A DNA stretch of 6,816 nt. Origin: Clostridiales bacterium (GTDB lineage: Bacteria; Bacillota; Clostridia; Christensenellales; Borkfalkiaceae). Below are positions 1 to 6,735 of this stretch, one piece after another. The stretch is from contig JAJWOJ010000111.1 of assembly GCA_021635425.1 (NCBI GenBank), positions 1-6,816 of the forward strand. The letters are read 5' to 3'. How positions within the stretch are numbered: position 1 is the first letter of the stretch; each line of letters opens with the position of its first letter. Below the pieces are notes generated by a model. It saw only the letters and a program-made list of their open reading frames with translations. It ran no database searches and was not told where the DNA came from. The translations under genes were made by a program, and so were the position numbers.

Positions 1-1
1 G

Positions 2-1447
2 AATTACGACAAACGGAATAACGATTTAACCGAAATAAAAAACTACTGCTGCTTAAAACTCGGATTTGAAAACGAAGAAGAACTGAACGGATATAAAATC
101 TACACTTCGTTAAAGAGAAACATATCCGATATCATTCCGACGACGGAAAATTACGGACTCGATTGCGACTATACGGTTATTATCGTCGATAACGAAACAA
201 AAGCAATACGCGGCTACGCTTCGTCTGCGGGCGACCTTAGAAGATGCCCCGCCTCCGCGGCTAAGCCGTGGCTTGTTTACGCCCCCGCACTGGAAGAGAA
301 AATAATAACCGAAGCGACAAAGATAAACGACGAAAAAACGACTTTCGGAAATTATTCGCCTAAAAACGCCGACGGAAAATTTCACGGCTACGTAAGCGCG
401 AAAGAAGCTTTATCCAAAAGCTATAACATTCCGTCGGTAAAGCTTGCAGACAGCATGGGAACGGATAAAATCATTGCATACGCAAAAAAAATGAACGTCG
501 GATTCGACAACGACGATTTATCCGTAAGCCTCGGGAACCTTTCGGGCGGAATATCTTTAAATCAATTGATTTCGTGCTATTCTTGCTTTACGAACGGCGG
601 AAATTTCGTTGAATACTCTGCCGTCGAAAAAATCGTAAATCCGAAAGGAAAGGTCGTATTTGAAAATAAGAAAAATCAAAACAAAGTATTCTCCGATTCG
701 ACGGCATTTTTAATAAACGACATGCTTAAAGACGCAGTAAAAAACGGGACGGCAAAAAAACTCTCCTCTTTTCCGTTTGAAATATGCGCAAAGACGGGAA
801 CCAACGGAGACAAAAACGGAAATACGGACGCATACTGCGTCGCATACACCGTGCGGCATACCGTTGCGGTGTGGCTCGGTAACGCAAACGGAAAAGCGAT
901 GAGCAATTCGGTTACGGGCGGCAATTACCCCGCGGCTATTATCCGGGATATTTTTTCCGCGCTTTATAAAACCGATTACCCCGAAAACTTTACGATTCCC
1001 AAAAGCATCGTCAGATTGAATATAGACAAAACCGAATACGAAAATAATCAGAAACTTTTACTTCGTGAAAAATGTGACAAAGATTCGCTCGCGTTTTATT
1101 TCTCAAGAGACAATTCGCCGACGGAATACGTCGTACAAAAAGACAGTACGCCAATCATAAAAGATTATAAAATCAATTGTAATAACGGCGAAATTTCAAT
1201 ATTTATAACGACGGATACGGGAACGGGATTTTACATTGCGGATGAAAACGAAAATATCGTTTATAAATCGGATCAAGGAGGCGAATACAAATTTTCGGCA
1301 ACCGAAAAAGAATATAATTTATTCGTAATCCCGTTTTTAACAGACGAGAACGGCGAAGAAATCAAGGGCGAAAAAATTAAACTTCCCGCTATAAAACCCG
1401 AATCCGGCAAGAAAAAAATTACCGACACCCCATGGTGGGAGGAATAA
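2..1447 (+). CDS. Penicillin-binding protein, C-terminal part with transpeptidase domain (5' partial)
   Basis: The reading frame is open from the left edge (first full codon at 2) to TAA at 1445-1447, giving 481 residues without the N-terminus. All three motifs of the serine D,D-transpeptidase fold are present: SxxK as SAAK (Ser85, Lys88 of the fragment; bases 254-265), SxN as SYN (residues 140-142) and KTGT (264-267). The block TDAYCVAY...VWLGN (275-294) follows KTGT as in class A PBPs, and GYKIYTSL (30-37) resembles the GLKIYTTLD linker between the glycosyltransferase and transpeptidase domains. I therefore infer a class A (bifunctional) PBP that cross-links peptidoglycan outside the membrane. 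The glycosyltransferase and membrane anchor would lie off the window and are not seen. Residues from about 337 to 481 form a polar, probably beta-rich tail ending in PWWEE. The ATG at 455 is not the start, since the SxxK and SxN motifs lie upstream of it in the same frame. The gene converges on thiI. Confidence 0.9.
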   Translation, partial: NYDKRNNDLTEIKNYCCLKLGFENEEELNGYKIYTSLKRNISDIIPTTENYGLDCDYTVIIVDNETKAIRGYASSAGDLRRCPASAAKPWLVYAPALEEKIITEATKINDEKTTFGNYSPKNADGKFHGYVSAKEALSKSYNIPSVKLADSMGTDKIIAYAKKMNVGFDNDDLSVSLGNLSGGISLNQLISCYSCFTNGGNFVEYSAVEKIVNPKGKVVFENKKNQNKVFSDSTAFLINDMLKDAVKNGTAKKLSSFPFEICAKTGTNGDKNGNTDAYCVAYTVRHTVAVWLGNANGKAMSNSVTGGNYPAAIIRDIFSALYKTDYPENFTIPKSIVRLNIDKTEYENNQKLLLREKCDKDSLAFYFSRDNSPTEYVVQKDSTPIIKDYKINCNNGEISIFITTDTGTGFYIADENENIVYKSDQGGEYKFSATEKEYNLFVIPFLTDENGEEIKGEKIKLPAIKPESGKKKITDTPWWEE

Positions 1448-1456
1448 AAACGCTAA

Positions 1457-1480
1457 GCGCCGGGCTGAAATGCCCGGCGC
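1457..1480. terminator. Bidirectional transcription terminator hairpin between convergent genes
   Basis: GCGCCGGGC (1457-1465) pairs perfectly with GCCCGGCGC (1472-1480) around a 6-nt loop, TGAAAT. The hairpin lies in the 53-nt gap between the PBP stop and the thiI stop. Read on the minus strand, the stem is followed after six bases by a run of five T (complement of 1446-1450). Read on the + strand, it is followed by AT-rich GAATTATTAA rather than a clean U tract. It should serve as the end of the minus-strand operon and more weakly, or with Rho, for the PBP transcript. Confidence 0.8.
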
Positions 1481-1500
1481 GAATTATTAACGACCTGTTT

Positions 1501-2658
1501 TTAAAGCTCGATCACTTCGACGTTTTTAAGCGCGCTTTCGACAAGCTCTTCGACGTTCAGTTTCGATTCCTCTTTCAAAACCTTATCCATTCTGGGTTTT
1601 ATAACGGGGAATTTCGGAAGAAATACCGTGCAGCAATCTTCATACGGAAGGATCGATGTTTCGTATGTATCTATCTTGTTTGCAATTTCGATCGTTTCGA
1701 GTTTATCGAAAGCTATAAGCGGACGGAAAACAGGCATCGTTACGACGGAATTCGACGAAGTAATGCTTTCGGTTGTCTGGCTGGCTACCTGACCTAAGCT
1801 CTCGCCCGTTATAATCGCCTGCCCGCCGTGAGCGGCGGCAAGCCTTTCGGTGATACGCATCATAAATCTTCTCATCATGGTAATCATAAACTCTTCCGAA
1901 CATTTCTGATGAATTTCTTCCTGAATATGAGTGAATTTAACGACGTATAAAGTCATTCCCGAGGAATACTCCGAAAGCTTTTTGCCGAGCGTTATAACCT
2001 TTTCTTTAGCCGCCTCGCCCGTATAAGGATAACTATGGAAATGCACGGCGGAAAGCTTCATTCCTCTTTTGCACATCATATAACCCGCAACGGGGCTGTC
2101 GATTCCGCCCGAAAGCATAAGAAACCCTTTTCCCGAGGAACCGACGGGCATTCCGCCGACCCCTTTCGTAACATCCGTATAAACAAGCGTTTCGCCGTTT
2201 TCGCGGATATCGATATGCACCATAAACGAAGGCTTTTTGACGTCTACTTTGAATTTACCGGGATACGCTTCGAGAATTCTTCCGCCCACTTCCGCGGAAA
2301 GCTCGACGGAGTGCATTTTAAACGTTTTGTCCGCTCTGTTGGTTTCAACCTTAAACGTTCCGCTTTTTCCGTCGCATAACGCAATTCCCGCCGCGGCGAT
2401 TTCGTCAACGTCGGTGTTAACGCAAAGCGCATGGCTAAGCGTGTGAATTCCGCTCACCTTTAAAAGCTTGGAAACGATAAGATCGTAATCCGCTTCGTCG
2501 AAATTCTCGATGAGATATCTCATCTGAAGTTTGACAATATCGAATTTAATGCCCGACAACGCTTTTTTTATATTCGTCTCGAGCAAATTTACAAAATAAA
2601 ATCTGTTTTTCCCTTTAAGGAAAATTTCGCACACTCTTACGATAATTACTTTTTTCAT
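1501..2658 (-). CDS. thiI: tRNA 4-thiouridine synthase / thiamin sulfurtransferase ThiI (no rhodanese domain)
   Basis: This 385-residue cytoplasmic enzyme activates uridine 8 of tRNA with ATP and inserts sulfur to make s4U. In many bacteria it also feeds sulfur to ThiS for thiamin thiazole synthesis. Domains in order: an N-terminal ferredoxin-like part (about 1-60), a THUMP RNA-binding domain (about 60-165) and a PP-loop adenylation domain. The PP-loop motif SGGIDS is at 183-188 and the conserved GESLGQVASQT block at 285-295. YEDCCTVF near the C-terminus carries Cys342 and Cys343; by alignment from memory, Cys343 matches the catalytic Cys344 of E. coli ThiI. The protein stops without the C-terminal rhodanese domain of the E. 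coli enzyme, as in Bacillus-type ThiI, which take sulfur directly from a dedicated NifS-like partner. That partner is the gene immediately upstream: its TGA overlaps this ATG by 4 nt (ATGA), so translation is probably coupled. No strong separate ribosome site is visible. Confidence 0.96.
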   Translation of the reverse strand: MKKVIIVRVCEIFLKGKNRFYFVNLLETNIKKALSGIKFDIVKLQMRYLIENFDEADYDLIVSKLLKVSGIHTLSHALCVNTDVDEIAAAGIALCDGKSGTFKVETNRADKTFKMHSVELSAEVGGRILEAYPGKFKVDVKKPSFMVHIDIRENGETLVYTDVTKGVGGMPVGSSGKGFLMLSGGIDSPVAGYMMCKRGMKLSAVHFHSYPYTGEAAKEKVITLGKKLSEYSSGMTLYVVKFTHIQEEIHQKCSEEFMITMMRRFMMRITERLAAAHGGQAIITGESLGQVASQTTESITSSNSVVTMPVFRPLIAFDKLETIEIANKIDTYETSILPYEDCCTVFLPKFPVIKPRMDKVLKEESKLNVEELVESALKNVEVIEL

Positions 2659-3779
2659 ATGTTTCTATCCATTACGCCTTTTAATTTTTTTATGCACTCG
2701 CTGATTTTTTCCGCCGCGAACATCGCTTCGCTCTCCGTTGATTTATCCGAAAAACTTATCCTTATCGCTCCGTCTAAAACGTCGCCGCCGTAACCGCAAT
2801 TTTTCAGAACTCTGCTATGACGTTGCCTTGACGAGCAAGCCGAACCCGTTCCCGCTATGACGCCGTATTCTTCGAGCATATGCATTATAACTTCGCCGCG
2901 AAGACCTTTTGCTGAAAACGAAACTATGTACGGCGATGAATTTTCACCGCTTATAACCTCAACGAATCTCCTGTCAAGATTATCAAGAAAAACACCTTTT
3001 ACAATCGCTGTTTTTTCAAAGTTTTCCGACACGCGACTTAAATGACTTCCCGCAACGAATCCAAAATCGATTATGCCGAGAACGTTTTCCGTTCCGCTAC
3101 GCATTCCGTTTTCCTGCCCGCCTCCGTGAATGAGCGGATAAAGCGTGAGGCTTTTCTTTTTTATAAGCCCGCCGACGCCTTTAAGCCCGCCTATTTTGTG
3201 CGCGCTTACCGAATAGAGATCGATTTTATCGCTCATCTTAAACGGAATTTTCCCGAAAGCCTGCACGCCGTCGCTATGAAACACAACGCTCGGATTTTTC
3301 TCTTTAACAAGTTCGGCGATTTTATTAACGTCGTTTATCGCACCCGTTTCGTTATTAACGTGAACGACGGACACGAAAGAGGTTTTGTCGTCAACCAGAT
3401 CCAGAAGATTTTCGACGTTAACGCTTCCGTCCGCATTCAGCTTCGCGAAACGCGGTTCCACTCCTCTCTTTTTAAGCTCGGTAAAACTCTCATACACGGC
3501 GGAATGTTCGCCGCTCGTCGTCACCGCGTTGCCGCGCCTTGCAAAAGAGAAAATCGCCGTATTATCCGCTTCGCTGCCGCAGGAAACGAAAACAAGCTCA
3601 AAGCCGAGCGGGAAATACCTCAGAATATTTTCTTTGATTTCCGTTATTCTCTTTTTTACCGCAAGACCGCCGGCATATAGCGCCGACGGATTCCAGAAAT
3701 TTTCTTCGTAATATTTTACGGCTTTTTCCAAAGCTTCCTCATCGGGCTTGGTCGTTGCCGCATTGTCAAGATAAATCAT
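2655..3779 (-). CDS. nifS: NifS-like cysteine desulfurase, sulfur donor to ThiI
   Basis: This 374-residue PLP enzyme of the class V aminotransferase fold converts cysteine to alanine and holds the sulfur as a persulfide. It opens with the family signature MIYLDNAATT. PLP-binding features are SEADNT (69-74), His92 in the EHSA motif, NNETG (142-146), Asp170 and Gln173 in HSDGVQAFGK, and Lys195 in SAHKIGG as the Schiff-base lysine. GGGQENGMRSGTEN (219-232) is the usual substrate/phosphate loop. The catalytic cysteine is Cys315 in TGSACSS. The next residues (RQRHSRVL) resemble the short basic loop of the NifS-like proteins found beside thiI (NifZ in Bacillus subtilis) more than that of IscS or SufS. 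No iscU or sufBCD gene is in the window, so tRNA thiolation through ThiI is the inferred role. A GGA-type ribosome site lies 9 nt before the ATG, whose A is shared with the upstream gene's TAA. The symbol nifS is generic; nifZ may fit better. Confidence 0.94.
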   Translation of the reverse strand: MIYLDNAATTKPDEEALEKAVKYYEENFWNPSALYAGGLAVKKRITEIKENILRYFPLGFELVFVSCGSEADNTAIFSFARRGNAVTTSGEHSAVYESFTELKKRGVEPRFAKLNADGSVNVENLLDLVDDKTSFVSVVHVNNETGAINDVNKIAELVKEKNPSVVFHSDGVQAFGKIPFKMSDKIDLYSVSAHKIGGLKGVGGLIKKKSLTLYPLIHGGGQENGMRSGTENVLGIIDFGFVAGSHLSRVSENFEKTAIVKGVFLDNLDRRFVEVISGENSSPYIVSFSAKGLRGEVIMHMLEEYGVIAGTGSACSSRQRHSRVLKNCGYGGDVLDGAIRISFSDKSTESEAMFAAEKISECIKKLKGVMDRNI

Positions 3780-4324
3780 TATTTATAGTCCTTTTCGATA
3801 ATCTTTCTGCCCGCAAAATTAACGAGATTTATAAGATAATCTTCTTTACATTCCAAAAGCACGAGCATATTTATCCCTTCGTGATTAAGATACACGTAAT
3901 AGCCGTTTTCGATGTATTTATTCGGCGTTGCGTAAATCTTTTTCAGTTTGGGCGTAGCGTATAATTTTTCGAAAGATTCGCTGCCGATTTTACCGACCTG
4001 AATTACCTCGTTATAATCGTATACCAGAATTTTTCTTCTGAATTTGAAGTGAACGACTTTGATAATTCTCGTCTGTCCCGTAACGAAAACAAGGTCTACG
4101 CAATAATAGATTTGTTTTCTTAAAAACCAGAACCCCACTCCCGAGCCGGTAAAGAAAACGAGAGTAACTATCATTCCGACCCAGTATGCGGCGGGATAAA
4201 ACAGCAGCGTCAAAACGTCGATTATTCCGAATATCCAGATAAGCACCGTGTATACGATAAAAATAATTTTTTGGAATTTAAGGTTTTTCGGCGTTGCCGA
4301 TTCCTCATATAAAACTTCTTTCAT
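3779..4324 (-). CDS. Small membrane protein with two predicted helices and a cytoplasmic PH-like domain (DUF6106-like)
   Basis: This 181-residue protein has no function I can name. After a short polar N-terminus it has two hydrophobic segments, about residues 19-43 and 47-68, separated by only a few residues, so it is probably a membrane hairpin with both ends on one side. The remainder (about 70-181) is polar and looks like alternating beta strands ending in a helix. Its YYCVDLVFVTGQTRIIKV...RRKILVYDYNEV layout resembles, from memory, the DUF6106 family of Clostridia, whose soluble part looks like a PH-type fold. A short repeat, YATP, occurs at 122-125 and 131-134. The start is well supported: GGAG at 4330-4333 lies 5 nt before the ATG, and a promoter sits just upstream. 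The TAA overlaps the desulfurase ATG by one base, so the gene is first in a three-gene unit with nifS and thiI. No catalytic motif is seen, and a link to sulfur transfer is only suggested by position. Confidence 0.85.
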   Translation of the reverse strand: MKEVLYEESATPKNLKFQKIIFIVYTVLIWIFGIIDVLTLLFYPAAYWVGMIVTLVFFTGSGVGFWFLRKQIYYCVDLVFVTGQTRIIKVVHFKFRRKILVYDYNEVIQVGKIGSESFEKLYATPKLKKIYATPNKYIENGYYVYLNHEGINMLVLLECKEDYLINLVNFAGRKIIEKDYK

Positions 4325-4340
4325 GTCCGCTCCGTATTTT

Positions 4341-4352
4341 TTATTTAAATAA
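4341..4352. repeat. 12-bp perfect palindrome at the promoter start region
   Basis: TTATTTAAATAA reads the same on both strands. It touches the downstream edge of the -10 box (4352-4357) and covers the predicted transcription start at about 4345, a usual place for a repressor operator. All bases are A or T, so chance occurrence in this AT-rich spacer is quite possible. No second copy was noticed in the window. Confidence 0.35.
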
Positions 4353-4380
4353 GTATATCACAAATCGCGTAAAATAGCAA
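4352..4380 (-). promoter_or_regulatory. Sigma-A-type promoter for the membrane protein-nifS-thiI unit
   Basis: On the minus strand, TTGCTA (4375-4380; 4 of 6 match to TTGACA) and TATACT (4352-4357; 5 of 6 match to TATAAT) are separated by exactly 17 nt. A TG dinucleotide one base before the -10 box makes an extended -10 element. The predicted start is near 4345, leaving a leader of about 20 nt with GGAG 5 nt before the ATG at 4324. The whole element sits in the 56-nt gap after mutS2, with the -35 box directly beyond the mutS2 stop codon. This would let the three downstream genes be transcribed separately from mutS2. I see no terminator hairpin after mutS2, so read-through from upstream is also likely. 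Confidence 0.7.
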
Positions 4381-6735
4381 TTATTTAAGCTTGACAAACG
4401 TAACTCCTCTTTCGCCCTCGCCGTATTTGCCGAAACGATAACTTTCGACGTTTTTATTACGCTTTAAATAATCGTGAATTGCCGTGGAAAGAATTTTAAG
4501 CCCTTTGCCGTGTATTATTTTTATTTCTTCGAGGTTGTTTATAACCGCCTGATCGATAAACTGCTCCACTTCGGGAATGGCTTCCATAACCGATTCCCCT
4601 ATAACGTTTATTTCCGTTATCGGTTTCACCGCCTCGCGTTTCAGAGCCACCGAAGTTTTCGGCACGGTTTTATGCGAAACGAAAAACAAATCTTTTGCCT
4701 TTACCTTCATTCTGACTGCGCCCATAAACACTTCGCATTCGCTCTTTTTAACGTTCACCGTGCTTATTTCGCAAAGCGACTCCATCGGTTTATAATAAAC
4801 TTTATCCCCCGCTTTCAACGTTTCGATTTTAACGGGTTCGTAATTAACGATTTTTTCTTCGATGTCTTCCAAAGAGTATTTTTTGTCTTCAAGTTTGTTT
4901 CTTAAAGTCCTTGCCCTGATAAGGTCGCCGCTGTCAAGCTCCGCTTTATCGAACAAAACTTTGATTTCGTCTATAATTTCGTCCGCTTCTTCGAGTTTCT
5001 CGTTTACTATACGTCTGCTTTCCGATTTGGCTTTTTGGAAAAATTTTTCTTTTTCCGAGTTTAATTTCGCGCGCTCGACGTCGATTTCGTTAAGTTTTTC
5101 CGATTCCTCGCGCTTGATTTTTTCAAGCTCGTCTTTTATTTCGTCCGCTTCTCTTCTCGATTTTTCGGCTTCTTTCAAAACGTTTTCAAAAGAAACCTTT
5201 TCACCTTTCAGAAGCGAAAACGCTCTGTCTATGATATTCTTGTCAAGCCCGAGCATCGACGATATTTCGATCGCGTTGGACGATCCCGGAATACCGAGAT
5301 TGATTTTGTAAAGCGGTGCGAAAGTTTTCGGATCGAACTCCATCGACGCGTTTAAAATTCTGCCGTCCGAATAAGCGTATTCTTTAAGGGCGGAATAATG
5401 CGTTGTGATTATCCCGAAACTCCCTTTATCGAGAAGATTTTCGATAACCGCGCGCGCGATCGCGCTTCCTTCTTCCGGGTCCGTCCCCGCGCCGATTTCG
5501 TCGATAAGACAAAGCGAAGAACAATCGACGTTTTCGGTTATTTCGATTATGTTTTTTATATGCGAACTGAACGTGGAAAGGTTCTGCTCGATGCTCTGTT
5601 CGTCGCCGACGTCGCAGAAGATATTATCGAAATACGATATTTCCGTACCTTCCGAGGCGGTAACGAAAAAACCGCTCATCGTCATAAGCGAAAACAACCC
5701 CGTAAGTTTTAAGGTTACCGTTTTTCCGCCGGTATTTGGTCCCGTTATTAAAAGATAGTTATATTTATCCCCGAACGAAAGCGAAACGGGGACGACTTTG
5801 TCTTTATCGATAAGAGGGTGTCTGCCGTTTATAATCTTCATTTTGCCGCTTCTGTTGAATTCGGGTCTCACCGAGCGGGTTTTATAAGCATAAATCGCGC
5901 GGGCGTAATAGCCGTCGACATCGGTTATGATATCGATGTTCATCGAAAGTTTGTCCGATATAACGCCGACTTTTTGCGACAACTCGCTTAAAATTCTTTC
6001 GACTTCAAGCTGCTCTTCGAGATTCGCCGTTTTCAGCGCGTTGTTCAGTTCGAGTACGGCGGCGGGTTCGATGAAAACCGTCGATCCCGTCGAGGATTGG
6101 TCGTGAATAAATCCGCCGATCTGATTTCTGTATTCGCTTTTAACGGGCAGAACGTATCTGTCGCCGCGCATGGTAATAATGTTTTCCTGAAGATACTTAT
6201 TGTTTCCGTTCCGTATAAAAGAAAGAAGTTTCTCTCTTATCTGCTCGTTAAGTCTTTTTATATTTTTTCTGAGTGCGGCGAGTTTTTCGGACGCGTTATC
6301 GCTCATCGTATCTTCGCTGAGTATTTTTTCTCTTATTTCGTTCTCTAAATACAAATCGACGTAAACGCCCGAAACTTCTTGTTTGATATAAGGGGCTTCC
6401 GCTTTCGAATCCATGACGGACGTATACAATATTCTGCCGCTTTTCAGAAGCCTCGCAACGCGCAACAGTTCGCCCATGGACAAAGTCGCGCCCTTTTTCA
6501 CTCTGTCAGGAATATCACCCGTATCGTCGTAGAATTCTATGGAACTTGCTCCGTGGTTATACAAAAGATCATACGCTTCGCTCGTTTTATCGAGCAGAAA
6601 CCGCGAGTCCGAAAAATCGCCGCCAGGGACGTAGTTCTGCATTTTTGTTTTTGATTCGTATAAAACGCAATACTCCGAAGCAAGCTTTAAAACTTTATCG
6701 AATTCAAGCGCCTTACAAACTCTCTGAGTTATCAT
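4381..6735 (-). CDS. mutS2: MutS2 ATPase with KOW and divergent Smr domain
   Basis: This 784-residue protein is the usual length for MutS2. An N-terminal lever/clamp part typical of the family begins LEFDKVLKLASEY (10-22). The ABC-type ATPase follows: Walker A GPNTGGKT (332-339), signature region NLSTFSSHIKNI (385-396), Walker B with catalytic glutamate LCLIDEIGAGTDP (408-420, Glu413) and switch histidine in TTHYSALKEYA (444-454). A charged coiled coil spans about 515-600, a KOW-like beta domain about 636-690, and a C-terminal Smr domain about 705-784. The lack of mismatch-binding domain I separates MutS2 from MutS. Homologues suppress recombination, with Smr as a nuclease, and in Bacillus subtilis MutS2 splits collided ribosomes. 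The Smr motif LDLRG is here INVIG (709-713), and HGKGTG is HGKGLK (742-747), so nuclease activity is doubtful. The start follows AAGAGGT with 5-nt spacing, and the ATG overlaps the stop of the preceding gene (ATGA). Confidence 0.96.
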   Translation of the reverse strand: MITQRVCKALEFDKVLKLASEYCVLYESKTKMQNYVPGGDFSDSRFLLDKTSEAYDLLYNHGASSIEFYDDTGDIPDRVKKGATLSMGELLRVARLLKSGRILYTSVMDSKAEAPYIKQEVSGVYVDLYLENEIREKILSEDTMSDNASEKLAALRKNIKRLNEQIREKLLSFIRNGNNKYLQENIITMRGDRYVLPVKSEYRNQIGGFIHDQSSTGSTVFIEPAAVLELNNALKTANLEEQLEVERILSELSQKVGVISDKLSMNIDIITDVDGYYARAIYAYKTRSVRPEFNRSGKMKIINGRHPLIDKDKVVPVSLSFGDKYNYLLITGPNTGGKTVTLKLTGLFSLMTMSGFFVTASEGTEISYFDNIFCDVGDEQSIEQNLSTFSSHIKNIIEITENVDCSSLCLIDEIGAGTDPEEGSAIARAVIENLLDKGSFGIITTHYSALKEYAYSDGRILNASMEFDPKTFAPLYKINLGIPGSSNAIEISSMLGLDKNIIDRAFSLLKGEKVSFENVLKEAEKSRREADEIKDELEKIKREESEKLNEIDVERAKLNSEKEKFFQKAKSESRRIVNEKLEEADEIIDEIKVLFDKAELDSGDLIRARTLRNKLEDKKYSLEDIEEKIVNYEPVKIETLKAGDKVYYKPMESLCEISTVNVKKSECEVFMGAVRMKVKAKDLFFVSHKTVPKTSVALKREAVKPITEINVIGESVMEAIPEVEQFIDQAVINNLEEIKIIHGKGLKILSTAIHDYLKRNKNVESYRFGKYGEGERGVTFVKLK

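Noticed and set aside
455..1447. A separate short PBP starting at the ATG at 455
   Set aside because: The same frame is open to the left edge and carries the SxxK and SxN motifs upstream of 455, so this ATG is internal.
3042..3680. A 212-codon open frame on the + strand
   Set aside because: It lies fully antisense to the well-conserved desulfurase, has no ribosome site or recognisable domain, and its composition is that of a complement of coding DNA.
4325..4380. Riboswitch or small RNA in the gap before the sulfur genes (for example a TPP element)
   Set aside because: The gap is only 56 nt, is filled by the promoter and ribosome site, and lacks conserved TPP-type helices or a GC-rich hairpin.
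4474..4905. A 143-codon + strand frame opposite the MutS2 KOW and Smr region
   Set aside because: It is Phe, His and Arg rich with no family resemblance, and sits opposite a conserved gene.
4862..5311. A serine-rich open frame on the + strand
   Set aside because: Its Ser and Phe runs are the antisense of the Glu/Lys-rich coiled coil of MutS2; no independent support.
5454..5465. 12-bp palindrome GCGCGATCGCGC, a possible protein-binding or restriction site
   Set aside because: It encodes the conserved stretch after Walker B of MutS2 (SAIARA) and fits the GCG/CGC codon preference; no other copy was noticed.
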